Shown here: positions 1-12,600 of the stretch, piece after piece | Position numbering within the stretch: position 1 is the first letter of the stretch | Layout of the letters: every line of letters starts with the position of its first letter | Assembly: GCA_018907035.1 (NCBI GenBank) | Contig: JACCIC010000120.1 | Coordinates: 766,001-830,000, forward strand | DNA from: Sycobia sp. Sy_11 | Taxonomy: Eukaryota > Arthropoda > Insecta > Hymenoptera > Epichrysomallidae | DNA: 64,000 nucleotides | Reading direction: 5' to 3' | Notes under the pieces: model-generated | Database searches by the model: none | Seen by the model: only the letters and a program-made list of their open reading frames with translations | Told to the model about the DNA's origin: nothing | Program-made: the position numbers and the translations under genes

Positions 1-296
1 GACGCAATTTATAGCGCGGCCTGCTCTCGGTCTATGTATATGCATACGTACATTTGAGCTGCACAGACCGGGTAGGTGCGCGTGCACATGCAGCGACATG
101 GAGCAGGGCTGCCTGGTGTGCGAGGGTGGTAGGTATTCGTGGTGGGCGGGGGTGAAATGGGGGGGGGGTAGGTAGGGCACCATGTGAAATTCATATTGCG
201 CGCGCGGCGTGTGACGTCAGCGCGCGAGCCCGCGCGTCGCAGCCATAAAACAGCGAACGGATTATCGGACGCGGGGCTTCGCATAAAAATATCCGC

Positions 297-306
297 CTGT
301 CAATCT
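297..306 (-). promoter_or_regulatory. Candidate Exd/Hth composite site
   Basis: The minus strand reads AGATTGACAG, which differs from the Exd/Hth (Pbx/Meis) composite TGATTGACAG only at the first base. It contains the full Meis core TGACAG. Function is inferred. Confidence 0.3.
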
Positions 307-1935
307 GCAGCGACGGCGGCGGAGTCGGCGGCAGTACGGCGGCGAGGGTGCAGTTGATATTTCGCTCCTTTTTTTTCGACCTCGTCTCCGACTCGCGTAT
401 TTCTCTCTCTCTCTCCCTCTCGATCTCTTTCTATCTTTCCATTCTTCGTTTTTCCTTTTTCCTGTTTTTTTATTTCGTTCCTTTTTTTTTATTCATCTGC
501 AGCGCGACGCGCCATTTTTTCTCCTCCTGCCCGAGTGTAAAATGATCGTCGAGGGCAAATTTGTTTCGCATAGTCGTTGCATCTGCGAAAGATCTTGATA
601 AATACTGCTATTCGACGCGAAAATAGACGATAACTTGTGTCATCGGTTTTGTACATATATCTTTCTTTTATCGTCTTATTTACTATTTCATACTCTGAAT
701 TCTACGCATTCTGAAGGTTTCAGTACTAACTGTAAAGAAGAAAAGTTTCAGTCTATTCAAACAGCTTCAGATTTTGCTAAATCAATGTACAATCGTGTTT
801 CAAATAAGCGGATCGATGATTAGCGTTTGTTTCAGAGTTATTTCACAATCTAGTCGGATTCTGAGTTTTCGTACAGATGCGCGATTCTAATCGAACTCCA
901 TGAATAAAGTATTTCCATACGTATAATTTTCAACGCGTAATGAAACGTTAAAATTTTTATTAATTCTAATTTCGACCACGCGGCACTAAGCTTCATCATA
1001 CTATAGCTTTCAGCCACTGAAAAATACTTTTATCCCCATCCCTCGAAGCGTCACGAAATGGCCTTTGATTTTCGCACGCTTTTCCCAACTACAGTCCGCA
1101 ATTACTATCCTGCAATTACGACTTCCAGTATAAACGAGGCATCGTGTAAATTATAGCAGAGACGCACTCCGGGTAAGCATAAACGACGCTTCGTCGCGGT
1201 AGCGCGTATAAACAAACGGCTATATATATATATATAGCATATCGGTACAGTCCATAACTTTCATTCCGCTCCCGGCTTATTATAATAGGTCTTCGAGCGA
1301 GACGCGACGGTGTGACCGGCCTCGCAATCCACCCATCAATGATGATAATTAACCCATCCCATAAGTCTGTCCGTCCATGTATATATACGTGTATATAGAG
1401 CGAGCGACGTGTCGTCGACGCGCCTAGCTCTCGAGAGTCGTTCGCCGAGGGCTGTGTGTGTGTGTGGTGTGTGTGTCTGTGTTGTGTGAACGCATATAAA
1501 TATACGTACGTGTATTATTTGCGTTTCGCGGATGCACGGAAACATAAATATGGCAGAGGCCCGGGAGCCCCTCCCCTCTTTCCCAGGCCGTATTTACGTC
1601 TTCGGCGTCGCGAGTGGCATTTTAAGGCGACGGAACCGCCGCACCCGGGGCGATAATTAGCGAGGAGCAAGCCGAGGAAAATATCAAGGTTCGATTCGGT
1701 CTTCGTTATTAAGGTCGATTACGCTCGAGTGTCTTAATGGAGACGAAAAGCGAGGTACTCGGTCGCCGTACGAGTAAATTTACAAATTTATTAACAGGCC
1801 GTAATTTGTTATTTTATTTTTCGTCCTTCCCTCGGTACAATATTATGCGAGTAAAAATGAACTGCGAGCAATCGGTGAATTTTAAGTAACTTGCAAATTT
1901 ACCGAAAGCGCAAATGCATCGGAAGGAAAGGATCC

Positions 1936-1968
1936 AAAAAAAAAAAAAAAACAAAAACAAAAAAAAAC
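1936..1968. repeat. A-rich run interrupted by C
   Basis: Long A runs broken by single C bases. Probably a decayed poly(A) or simple repeat. I see no retroelement head beside it. Confidence 0.85.
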
Positions 1969-2422
1969 AAGAAGAGATACAAGAACCAAAAAAGACAAGT
2001 TCGATCCACGCGATAACAGAAAAGTATAATTTACCTATTATCTTAAAAGCAAAACGATCACTCCCTCCCACCCCCCCCCTCACTCACGTCTTTTCGCAAT
2101 ATCGAATTCGCTCGAAAACGGGGCCGCGGCGGCGGCGACGTCGAATGCGCGCGGTATCTTCGCGCCGGCCCCGCAGCCAAGGAATAAATAAAAGAAAGAA
2201 AAAAAAAACGAGTTAAAAACAGTTCGCCCTTCTCGTAAACAACGCGTAAAGCACGCCGTCGACGTCGGAGCGCTAGAGCACGCGCTAATGGCGGGATATT
2301 AAATAACGATAACGATCGTCGGCCGGTCGAAGGGCTTTTTGTCGCGGAGCATAGGGGGGGGGCGCCTCGATTGCGAACGCCCCTCCCCCTCGCGTCCTCG
2401 CGCGCGGCCGCCGATTTATCGA

Positions 2423-2428
<6 letters not shown>

Positions 2429-2464
<36 letters not shown>
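2429..2464. repeat. (TA)n microsatellite
   Basis: About 18 TA units next to GC-rich sequence. A second, shorter TA tract lies at 2852-2879. Confidence 0.95.
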
Positions 2465-2468
<4 letters not shown>

Positions 2469-3040
2469 CACAGTCGTGAAATTTCACTAACTCAATTAGC
2501 GCTCCGTGGCCGAGACGCCGGGATGCGGCCGGGGCGCGACGACTTCCCCTTCGGAGGCGCGAAGCTCGACAGCTCGCGGACGGCTCAGCCGAAAAAGTAG
2601 CGTTAAAACTCCTCGTGCGATTTATCTCGCTCCGCGAGGCGGCGCTAATTTCCGTACCTTTCGTGCTCTGCGCGCCGTCGCACGAGACGAGGCTCGATCT
2701 CCGAATAAAATTTTAATTATAAAAAGATTTCACGGCAGAAACGTACATCGTTCTGTTGTTTTTTCATCGGGCTCTCGGGCCCCGATCAAAACGAGAGAAA
2801 TGTATGCGAAGCGAATAAGAGGATGCGTAATTAATCCCTACAGAATATATGAATATATATATATATATATGTATATATACTATAAATTTGACAAGCAATG
2901 CAGATTATCGTTTTGCGCGCAAAAATGCAAAAAAAAAGAAAATTAATAAAATATACGTAATAAGGGGCCGCTATGCCGTTTTAATGGCTCACGGACTCGT
3001 CTCGCGAAATAACATTACGACCGAGGTAATTATTTTTATT

Positions 3041-3061
3041 CTCTCCTCTCTCTCTCTCTCT

Positions 3062-3112
<51 letters not shown>
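3041..3112. repeat. Compound (CT)n-(TA)n microsatellite
   Basis: CT repeats at 3041-3064 pass directly into TA repeats at 3065-3112. Confidence 0.95.
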
Positions 3113-3115
<3 letters not shown>

Positions 3116-3393
3116 TCAGGATGCACCGTGCCATAAATTTAATGCATTACATGAACGAAAGAGAGAGAAAAAAGTAAAACAAAAAAGAGGGGATTACAGT
3201 TGCGAGAGGTCGAATCGAATGCTCTACTGGCGGCGATCGGGGGAACGCGAGAGGTTTTGACCGCCGCGATTCCGAGGCCTCTATTCGCTGTTACAGCGTT
3301 GGAAATGAAGCAGTATAATCGTTGCGACCGCCGCGGCGCCTGTCGCGGCGCATTACTCACCGACTTTTATTATTTTCCGAAGCGAATACGCAC

Positions 3394-3395
<2 letters not shown>

Positions 3396-3427
<32 letters not shown>
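3396..3427. repeat. (GA)n microsatellite
   Basis: About 16 GA units. A complementary (CT)n tract follows about 130 bp downstream. Confidence 0.95.
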
Positions 3428-3429
<2 letters not shown>

Positions 3430-3556
3430 CTGAGAGGGGGGGGCGAATTAAGTTCATTAGTCAAAAAATATTTATTGCCACGTAAACGGCGCATAAATCG
3501 GAAAAGTGCGTATTCGTAATCTCTCGGCGCGGGGTACGAAATTGCGATGATAAAAG

Positions 3557-3581
3557 CTCTCTCTCTCTCTCTCTCTCTCTC
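3557..3581. repeat. (CT)n microsatellite
   Basis: About 12 CT units, complementary to the GA tract at 3396-3427. Confidence 0.95.
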
Positions 3582-3627
3582 CATCCCCCGCGATCCGGAG
3601 CGATTTCCGCACCTATATACACGTACA

Positions 3628-3644
3628 TATATTTATATATATAC

Positions 3645-3694
<50 letters not shown>
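3628..3694. repeat. Compound (TACA)n-(TA)n repeat
   Basis: TACA units at about 3641-3658 pass into a pure TA tract reaching 3694. GC-rich sequence follows, to about 4200. Confidence 0.93.
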
Positions 3695-3697
<3 letters not shown>

Positions 3698-4536
3698 GCA
3701 TATCGGAAGCGACGCGGCACTCGCGGCGATACACCGGGGGTGGCCGCGCATTATTACGGCGATGAAAATCTCGCGGCCGGTACGCTCGGCCTGCGGGTCG
3801 CTACCCAAACCGCTCCTCCCCCTCTCTTTCCCTCCATCGTCCAACCGCTCGGGACGGCTCGGCTGCCGTTCAACGTGGGCGCCGAGGCTTTTAAAATCCG
3901 TTGACGCGTCATTTTTGCGGACGCGGCGGCGCGGGGGCGGCGGCGCGCGCGCACCAATCGATTCGAGCGCCATATTATACGCGTTATCGCGCGCTGCTCG
4001 CCTCCACCGTCGCGTCACGCTGCGCGCGTTATGGCGCAGGTGGCATTTTTGCATCGGCGACAGCGCCCGGTTCTCGCCTCTCCACCCCCCCCCGGACTGC
4101 TCCCGCGGGGGTAGGGAGATTCGGTGGACCGGGGGGAGAGTGTATATTTATGCGAAATCTACGCGTGGGCCCGGGGTGGGGGTGGGGGGTGTTGGAGTCA
4201 TGCAGGAGGTCGGCTTTCGCCCCTTTTTAATTATAATTTCGTATTTACGGTCGCTTAAGCTCGGGCTTACGTATAACGTTTAATGCGCTTTTTGTAAAAT
4301 GACTATTTGCAATATAATGTTATCGCGATGAAAATTGTTTAATTATATACCCGTATCGAAATATTTAGTTTAAGATTTGGACCCTTGAAGCTTTGAACGA
4401 TTGCTCTGAAATTATTCGAATTATTTCGAAAAACTATTAAAAAAAAAAACGATTTTTCGTGTAATTTAGTGTACGTGCTCATGAAATAGGGTTGTGAATT
4501 CGCTATTTAAAATTTATCGATTGATTGATTGAATTG

Positions 4537-4556
4537 AATAGAATTCGAATTCTATT
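4537..4556. repeat. Perfect 20-bp palindrome
   Basis: AATAGAATTC followed by GAATTCTATT, fully self-complementary with no loop. It lies just after a GATT tandem run (about 4520-4532). Confidence 0.9.
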
Positions 4557-4795
4557 TGCTCATCGATTAGGGCTGAATGCTCAGCGATTTGATGTACACG
4601 TGTATATGTATCTGTTATACAGAGCTAAAATTGTCGTGAATTAGGAGGTACATACGTAATTCAGTAAATTTGGATGTAATTGATTAAAATAACAAAAGAT
4701 TAACAATTAATAGATATAAAACGTCAGAATTGGATAAATTAATCTGATTATTTAATCTTTCAAAGTTCAAAACTTTGATCGGAAAACATTATTGC

Positions 4796-4839
4796 TTAGC
4801 GCACAGTGCACTAACAGATCATGCTGGACTTGGGTTCTA
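4796..4839 (+). repeat. Fragment of a dispersed repeat (copy A)
   Basis: Shares TTAGCGCACAGTGCA exactly with 32004-32018. Both copies then show GATCA, GGACT and TTCTA in the same order, with small gaps. The first 19 bases are a near-palindrome (TTAGcGCAC A GTGCaCTAA). It lies in an AT-rich island with no coding content. Confidence 0.6.
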
Positions 4840-5872
4840 AATAAGTATGCGCAGGCGTTAGTCAAAAACCTCTCGGTCACATAGCCAATACGACAGGACA
4901 AGAACATAGATGAGTTTCTGAAAATCTACGCAGACACATGGGGATATCGAGAAAACCTGCAATCCGCCATCCATTAATGAAACAAAAATCATAAAATAGT
5001 TCAAGGGAGAAATTACGATCAAAGGCGATTGACGGTAAAATACATACACGGAGCTAGAGACGATAACGGGTCAAAGTTCAAAGCGCTTATTCTCCACTAG
5101 CCTTTTTAATTACATTATTAGATTTCGGGAGGAAAACCCGTGCTTGTGATCGATGCTATCGCCCCGTATCGTCCGACGAAGAGGCAAATCGTCCGAGGCG
5201 ACCATCGCAAACGCCCGAGCATAGCGGCCCGCAAACAGTGACGCACGACAGGAGCCTTGAAAAATCTCGAGCCGCGGGCACCGACGGTCACCTGTTCGCC
5301 CGTCCGTCCGCCGCGCAGTTACCGCACGCGGCGGCGCGCAGCTGCCAGCGCTCGCGCGTGCCACATGCCGCTCGCTTCTGTAACGGATCGATCCGTCGGG
5401 ACTTTTGGGAGGGGAAATGGGGGGGGGGAGACGAGGTGAGAGGTGCGAAACGAACATGCCGAATAATATAGCGATCGATAATTGCCGACTCGAAAAATTG
5501 CCGAACGGAAGGAGAAAAAAATAAAAAATTTCCACGATTACGTGCCAGATTCGCGCTCGTCGTTGCGTCAGGCTCATCGCGTACGGCACGTGCACGGCGT
5601 TCCGTGTAATTTCAGTCGTATCTCGGACTGTAACGCGCACAGAGCGCGGAAAATCGCCCTGTCTGTTTGTTGTTTTTTTTTTTTTTTTTGTTGCCATCCG
5701 CCCGAAGCATCGGCGATTATCGCCCGTGCTTCCGTCGGATCGTATCAATGCCACGCGCGAGACGAGAGCGGTGTTAAAAAAAAAAAAGTACTGCGTAAAT
5801 AATAAAAAAATGCTCTCTTGACAGAACGTTACAGCGTATCGAACTCGCCAAGACACAACAATTTAGTCCGAT

Positions 5873-5876
<4 letters not shown>

Positions 5877-5936
<60 letters not shown>
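5877..5936. repeat. (TA)n microsatellite
   Basis: About 30 uninterrupted TA units, among the longest in the window. Confidence 0.96.
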
Positions 5937-5939
<3 letters not shown>

Positions 5940-6077
5940 GCTTATTCGATCAGAGCGACCAATCGCAGCGACGAAAACTGCGATAAAGCAGCCCAGTCGC
6001 AGGGCAGAGGGCACGCAGGCACGCATGCGCATGCGCATACACTTCCATGTAGAGGTAAAGAGGGAGAGAGGAGAGAA

Positions 6078-6146
6078 TATATATACACATATATGTATAT
6101 ATATACACATATATGTATATATATACACATATATGTATATATATAC

Positions 6147-6192
<46 letters not shown>

Positions 6193-6197
6193 TATAT
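6078..6197. repeat. TA-rich array with a 20-bp higher-order unit
   Basis: Three identical tandem copies of ATATACACATATATGTATAT (6081-6140) followed by degenerate TA repeats. The unit is nearly self-complementary. Confidence 0.92.
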
Positions 6198-6202
6198 GCA
6201 GT

Positions 6203-6247
6203 CTGTGTGCGTGTGTGTTTGTGTGTGTACGTAAAGAGGGGCACAGA

Positions 6248-6301
<54 letters not shown>
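6203..6301. repeat. (TG)n followed by (GA)n
   Basis: Interrupted TG units at 6203-6229, then about 27 GA units at 6247-6301. Confidence 0.94.
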
Positions 6302-6302
<1 letters not shown>

Positions 6303-6391
6303 ACATAGGTCTCCACGCAGCGGTAGCGCTTCTACGCGGCGTAGCCCGGGTCGCTGCCGTCAATCACTCAAAGTCTTCCGCGCACCAGCAA

Positions 6392-6415
6392 CAGCAGCAG
6401 CAGCAGCAGCAGCAG
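6392..6415. repeat. (CAG)n trinucleotide repeat
   Basis: About 8 CAG/CAA-type units. The surrounding frame is not recognisable as protein, so I treat this as non-coding. Confidence 0.85.
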
Positions 6416-9400
6416 AAGCCGGTCAGCACTGATATCGCGGACGCCGGCGGCGATCCGGCACACGTACGCGCGCACACGTCGTCGAGAGAGCCGGCCAGCC
6501 ACGCCGATGATTGACGTCCGCTCGGCTCCACGCGAATGTATATTTTATTTTATTATCGCCGCTCTTCCTCCTCCCCGCCCCCCCCCTACCCATTTTCCGC
6601 GCCGCCAACTCAGCGTGTATTATATTTATTAAGCGGCGGGCTCTCCGGTCGCGGCTGGCCGTCGACGAGGGGGATTGGAGGAGGGGTCGGAGGGGGGGAG
6701 GGCTAATTCAACGCCGCGAGAATTTTCGAATAATGTGTCGCCGTCGGCGCAGGGCGGGAGGGGGCAGGACTGAGGATCGTCGAATTCGTGCGTCGGGGGG
6801 AGGGGGGTGTGGTACGCGATGGCGAAGGAAGGGAAAAAGACGCGCGGTACTCGCGAGATAAGATTCGCTCGAGGTACAGTCGGTTATTATTCCGCGTATA
6901 CGAATCTATATGATGATAGACAGGCGGTCGTACGTACGTACGTACGGGTATATGCGCATTGCTCGGATAAGGGATATCTTATAATGCGTACGTAAGTCGC
7001 AATGATTTTCCGAAGCTAATAATTCAAGTGTTTATACGCGTCAATAATAAATTGACACTTATAGATTAGTTAATGCCGGCGTGCACGCATATTTTTCGCG
7101 CTACGATATCGAACGTCGGAGATTCGAGAGGATTTATGGTATTTAGCTCATATACATATATACATATATTATCGCACCTTTCGCTAATTTCGTGCTTGTT
7201 AGTGCCGATAATTTATTTTTCTTTCAGCTATCGCTAAATAAATCAATGGAGGCCGCTCTCGAACGCCCATTAAATTAGCTCGGATAATTCCCGATTAATA
7301 CACTAATTATTTATGTTTTCGTTTCACGTTTCAATTTATTTATTTGCTTTCTCCTTTTTTTTCCACAATTTGCCGGAATTAAGCATTCGAGTATTGCGCT
7401 AATTTTTACACTTTATATAACGAAACGCCGATAAACTTCCAATAGGCGAACTTTAATGAGATTACGTCCAATGAACGACGATAATTATAGCATTGCGAAG
7501 ACTTAATAACTGAGATAAATCATTCTACTTTCGCTCTTTTTGTAAATACAATCGATTGTATTAATCACACTCGTGGCAAACGAAATAAAACTTGTACAGA
7601 ACTGTACGGTTTTCTACCTGTTCTCAAATATGCTTTTACATTTCGATAGAATACTATAATGACAAAATAAATATTACGAAGAATATATATCATCATAGCC
7701 AATCGCATTTAAGCTTGCTCATAATATTCGACTTTACGCTCCTGGTTAGTTGTCTCCCTCTCCCTCTCTCTCTCTCGCTCCTTCCTCAAACAGGCCGATC
7801 GGTATACATGAGCTTTTTCCTCCGCTCTACACGTACGCGAGCAATACCGCAGATACACCCGGCAATCCCGCAATATTCACGCGGTGTTATGGATACGGGG
7901 GTGCGAGGGAGACAGCCGCGGAATCTCGCAGGGAATCCCGAATAAATTGGCGCTAAACGGGTTTTAGATTCGAAGGGGTCTGCCGTGGGATGTGTTTTCG
8001 TAGGGATGCCTAGGGAACGGGGAAAACTGCTTTATGCTCGTATGGGGGCAGTCGTATTTGTATGTTTCACATACAATCGCTCAGGTTCCACCTTACGTTG
8101 AAAAATTGGACTTTTCATATTCGATTGATCGATTTTCGATTAGAATCATCTTTCCGAAAATGCTTTTTAATGTGTAGATATGTACATCCCAATAGTATAG
8201 AGTGTATAGACATTTTCGAAAAAGGGTGTTCAAAATTTACTTTGACGAGTGAAAATAGCGTTGGGATGCTCCGTTAATCTGACCGAATGACCAATAGCCA
8301 ATGGCGCGTCTTTGATTGGCAACGTTGAGCAGCGACAACGAAGCAAATCGCTAATAGTTCCTCCTTATCTTATGCGGATAATATCGTTATCAGGAAATTT
8401 CCGCTGTGGTGCCATTACAACATCTGTTTCGAACAAAAATTACTCACGTTTAGGCATTATTTTTGACAGACAAAGTGAAGAAGATAGAGAGAGAGAGAGA
8501 GAGGGAGATCATTACCACGCATTTCAATTACGCATTTTTTACGAGTCTATCTGACGGGTGTCGATGCCGTACCGGCCCCAGGTCACAACGCTTTGCTCCG
8601 GCAAATTAGAGAAATAGAGAGAGTGAGTGAGAGAGGAAGAAGGACATAGAGAGAGAGGAGGGAGAGAGAGAGCGACCAGTACGACAAAGAGTCAGCAGTT
8701 AGAGGAGAGTTGGAGAACTGACGCGGGCAGCAGGGATTACCCCGCCGAGAAAATTATACGCTTTAAATGGATAATTAAATAGCAAGCAGGAACTGACTGA
8801 AAGGCTGACTGGGGATGATTGCCGGGTTCCGGCGCGCGCGCGCGTGCTCGCGCTGGCTTGGCAGGGGATGGAGGTTGCGGAAGGATGGTGGGGGTAGGGG
8901 GAAGCGCATGTATGCCGATATATAGTCCCGCGCGCGCGCGAGAAGGTGGAGCGAAGAGCGAGACGAACGAGAAGTAGTAGTTGGGATAAGGCTCGCCCAT
9001 CCGCCCCGAAATCTAGAATGCGCCAACGTTGTAATTATTCGCAACTATCTATATACATACACATTCTATATAAATATATATATATGTATATGTGGTATAA
9101 CCCCAGCTCGATGCTCCATTCTTTCCAATTTTGACGATATCGTCGGGCCTGCGTTCCTCGCGGCCGTTAATGCCAAGGATACGCTAAAATCCGTATACAC
9201 GCGCTCGGTGGATTCGATTTCCCCGCATCGTTATAGATAGCGCAAGTGTCGCTGTACGTTGCGAAATGTCCGACAAAGAAGGCAGCCTCCATTCCGCGTG
9301 CCGCGATCGGACAAATTGAAGAAAGACGATAAATCCTCAGTAGGAGAGCGAACGGTCAAGAGGACAATCACGCCACGAGGACTAATCAAGGAGCAGCTCT

Positions 9401-9865
9401 CCCAGCCGCTGCCCCGACGACCCCTCGGCCAGAGCCACGACACTTGTCGGCCCTGGCCGATCGAACGCGAGCATTTTATCTTCTCGCTGCCTTTTCGGGA
9501 GGTGGGCGGGAGGAGGCGGGGGTAGGGAAAAGCCGTCCTGCAGAAAATCGCCCGCACGTCTGCATCCCGTACGTTTGCAGAGGGCCTCGTATACGCCGTC
9601 GTTTCATTAGCGATCGAGCGCGCGCGCGCGCGCACGCGTTACACCGGCTGCCGCGCGGCTGGGCAAGGGGGGCAAGGCGCGGGCGGGCGACGGGGGTTTC
9701 GCCTCCTCGGCGAGCGTCGCACGGTGGCGATCTAATCAATGAAATTGGCGGACAAAGGCAGATCCGAGTCTCGGATAGGCGGGCACGCGAAACAGATGGA
9801 AAGAGATAGCCGGTGTATAGAGTCCCCGAGAACGATGGACAAAGCCTAGTGTTAGCCTTGGGCGG

Positions 9866-9868
<3 letters not shown>
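6416..9868. other. Intronic sequence with no recognised gene
   Basis: GC-rich to about 6850, with a CGTA run at 6929-6946. AT-richer from 7000 to 7750. Mixed purine-rich runs at 8485-8503 and 8605-8670, and GC dinucleotide runs at 8830-8845, 8930-8941 and 9618-9637. A strong acceptor-like TTTTTCTTTCAG ends at 7228, with no donor after it. Confidence 0.75.

Positions 9869-9903
<35 letters not shown>
9869..9903. repeat. (GA)n microsatellite
   Basis: About 17 GA units, first of two GA tracts 80 bp apart. Confidence 0.95.
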
Positions 9904-9907
<4 letters not shown>

Positions 9908-9981
9908 TAGTGGCAGAGAGGGAGGAAGAGGGAGAGCATGCAAGGATACGGGATATCAGGGTGCGAGGCGAAGGGGCAGAC

Positions 9982-9984
<3 letters not shown>

Positions 9985-10025
<41 letters not shown>
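9985..10025. repeat. (GA)n microsatellite
   Basis: About 20 GA units. A complementary CT tract begins 88 bp downstream. Confidence 0.95.
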
Positions 10026-10026
<1 letters not shown>

Positions 10027-10112
10027 CCGAGGTGTAGATTGAACCTTGGTATTATTGGATGCGAGGGAAAGGCGGAGGAAGGGGAGGCTCGCAACCCCGA
10101 GCCGTCGATTGG

Positions 10113-10136
10113 TCTCTCTCTCTCTCTCTCTCTCTC
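10113..10136. repeat. (CT)n microsatellite
   Basis: About 12 CT units, complementary to the preceding GA tract. Confidence 0.95.
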
Positions 10137-10349
10137 CCTCTGTGTCATTCTCCTCAGTCTCGGCAGGACGTTGTCCCCGTCCGTGTCCGGAAACAATGAG
10201 GGAGGTGTGGCTCGGCCCTCCAACTACGCGTCGTGTCGCCGCCGGGACGCGAGGTGACGAGGAGATGTCCAGCCGGTGTAACGGTGCCCTCGTTCCCTCC
10301 CCCGCCCCAACCCATTTACCGGGCGACTACGACGACGCTGGCGCGTAGG

Positions 10350-10402
10350 CGACGACGACGACGACGTCGACTACCTACTACTACTACTACCGCTACTACT
10401 AC
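10350..10402. repeat. (GAC)n and (CTA)n trinucleotide repeats
   Basis: GAC units at 10350-10367 and CTA units at about 10371-10402, inside a GC-rich block (about 10230-10700). Confidence 0.9.
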
Positions 10403-12600
10403 CACGACTGCGACGGTCCCCTCGGCCTATTCACGCGCTACGTCTACGCTCGCGTGATAATGACAGGCCTTCGAGCGTGCCGTGCCGAGACGCGATCGAG
10501 GCGCGCGGCGGCGCGGGCGGTGGCCCCCCGTGCCACGCCCGCGAGATCCACGGAGGGCGGCGATCCGCCCGCTTGGGCTCCGCGGACGCCACGGCCGCGC
10601 GGGCACCCGGAGAGGCGTCCGATATAATGAGGGCTGGAGTGGGAGTCCGCGGAGGCGCCGACTTTACGAGCGAGGGAGGTGGTCGCGCGTTGTCGTCGAA
10701 AATCGAGTCGGACGATTATCGAGCAATTTGGCGTTTGCGTTGATTCGTAGTCGCGAGCCGCAGTTAACCTCAATTGGGATAATTCTATCATTGTTTGTCG
10801 AATGAGCATATTACTCGATGGACAAGCTGAAGTTTCGCGTGACGTAAATGAAGAATTTTCAGAAAAATAACGGAAGTACATTTACTTATTCAATGACGAA
10901 TTATTGGACTGCGATAATATGAAATATTTATATGTACCTATGAAAAGGTATATAATTCTGACGTTTGAGTGTAGCAATGCATATGAGCTGGTCGATATTC
11001 ATTATTGAGAACGATTGCTTTAAGAAATTAATTTGAACAATGTAGGTGACCAGCTAATGATCGTTGATAGAACTATTCACGGTAAAAAATTTACTTGTAA
11101 GACATATTCCAGTAATTATTCCATGTTCACGGAATAATATAAATATACTTATTATAATTCTAAATCAGTAAATATTTGCCATTTAGGCAATATAGTTTCG
11201 ACTCACGTTGATGATATAACAGGTACCATTTTTTAGCAATGAGCTCATTTTGTCTGGCTTCCAATTCGAGCGCATTATATTATCGGAAGATCCACCACGC
11301 TTTTTCTTATAACTAAATTATTTATTTACTTGTTATAAAACATTACTCTAATCTTGTTCATCGCCTCGCCAACTTTGACCTTCTCACTGAATTTTTATGC
11401 CGTTCTCGCACGCTCCGTGCATTAATTTAACTGCTCGTCATTCCTCTCCCCTTGTAGAGGTCTCTTAAAATGAAGCCGCAGCTCTTGTTTATCGATAGTA
11501 CATTGTGAGAAAAGAGAGAGAGAGAGAGAGAGATCTGCATCTTTCGACGATGGGTCTTGGAGGCCGAAAGAATGAGGTGGAGATGGGGCGAGGAACCCCC
11601 CCCCCCTCGCCCTAATCCCTCCCTCGATGACGAGGTTGAAAGAAAGCGCGCAAGATGATGCGTAATCTTTGCGCGACCGCGCGTTCCCTTGGACGGCGAC
11701 TCAGCATACCTTTGAATTATCGAGGCTTTATCCCGCTACATCTCGTTGTACATCGGCGAGCTACCCTCCCCCTACATCCTACTCTCTTCCTTCCCCCTTC
11801 ATTCGTCTCCGAGCTTCTCAGATTTCTGCGTAGCATATGTATCATTACACAACGTGTTTGTGTATCTATATAATATTTATGTATATATGTGTATTTTTTT
11901 TTCTTCACATTTCTCGCTGTAACCAAGAGCTCGAGATGTATTTGTAGAAGAAACTCGAGTTGACATCATATAGATTTCTAATGTCCCGCTATAATTTAAA
12001 GAGGGACTTCGAACGAAACCCACCGATAGACCTCCGTCCTCTTCGCGCCCCTTAGCATTGCGTTATTATTACCATTATTTGGCCATTGAAGCGCCGCGCA
12101 TAGGCGTCGCGCTTTATCGTCGGCGAGTCGACGCGTCGAAAAATTTTTACGATGTAAATACGTCCATCTCTTCGCCGGGCGAGGGGGATGGGACGGCCGA
12201 GGGCCGTGCGGCGACGGGGACAGGAGGTTAATATTCTCGCCCATCGCGGGGCGCTCCTTTCTTTAAGCGTCAAGCCCCTGGCAGCCGGATGGGAGTTTTC
12301 AACAGTAGCGGCCATTATCGTCCCGCCGTCGTCTGGCAATAACGGGCACATTAGAGGATTTTAACGCCGAAATTGAATAACCCCGCGACGCCCTCCGCCC
12401 CCCCCAACCCCCTGCCACGCTTACTGCCGAGGCGGGGTGGTAACGAGTTTATGCCCTCTTCGCGCGAAAATACCTGCACCTAATATCCGGCAGATGGGTT
12501 GAAAGGGGAGAAGGATGAGGGAGTGATGGGTTGGACGGAGGGGGGGGGGCAGGGTGAAGGCAGACGAAATGAAGACACTGAGTCTCAGTGACACGTCGAC
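10403..12600. other. GC-rich block, then AT-rich island; no gene seen
   Basis: GC-rich to about 10700, AT-rich at 10750-11400, short GA tract at 11513-11533, then mixed sequence leading to the ratchet candidate at 12629|12630. Confidence 0.75.

Larger units (their letters stand above)
1..2428. other. Intronic sequence, mixed composition
   Basis: Starts GC-rich, then has a pyrimidine-rich stretch at 360-540 and an AT-rich island at 600-1150. Short repeats: (TA)8 at 1221-1236, broken (TG)n at 1453-1476, and an A-rich run at 1936-1968. No exon is supported. Confidence 0.8.
3695..5876. other. GC-rich block, then AT-rich island, then mixed sequence; no gene seen
   Basis: 3695-4200 is GC-rich with G and C runs. 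4230-5100 is AT-rich and holds the 20-bp palindrome and repeat copy A. 5110-5856 is mixed, with a poly(T) run at 5673-5689. A 248-codon minus-strand frame here has no recognisable domain and looks accidental. Confidence 0.75.

Noticed and set aside
5110..5856. 248-codon minus-strand open frame
   Set aside because: No domain, odd low-complexity composition, crosses poly(T)/poly(A), and lies inside the hth intron. It looks like chance in stop-poor sequence.
7210..7228. Strong acceptor-like TTTATTTTTCTTTCAG
   Set aside because: Followed by CTATCGCTAAATAA, with no donor nearby and no coding content. A decoy acceptor at most.
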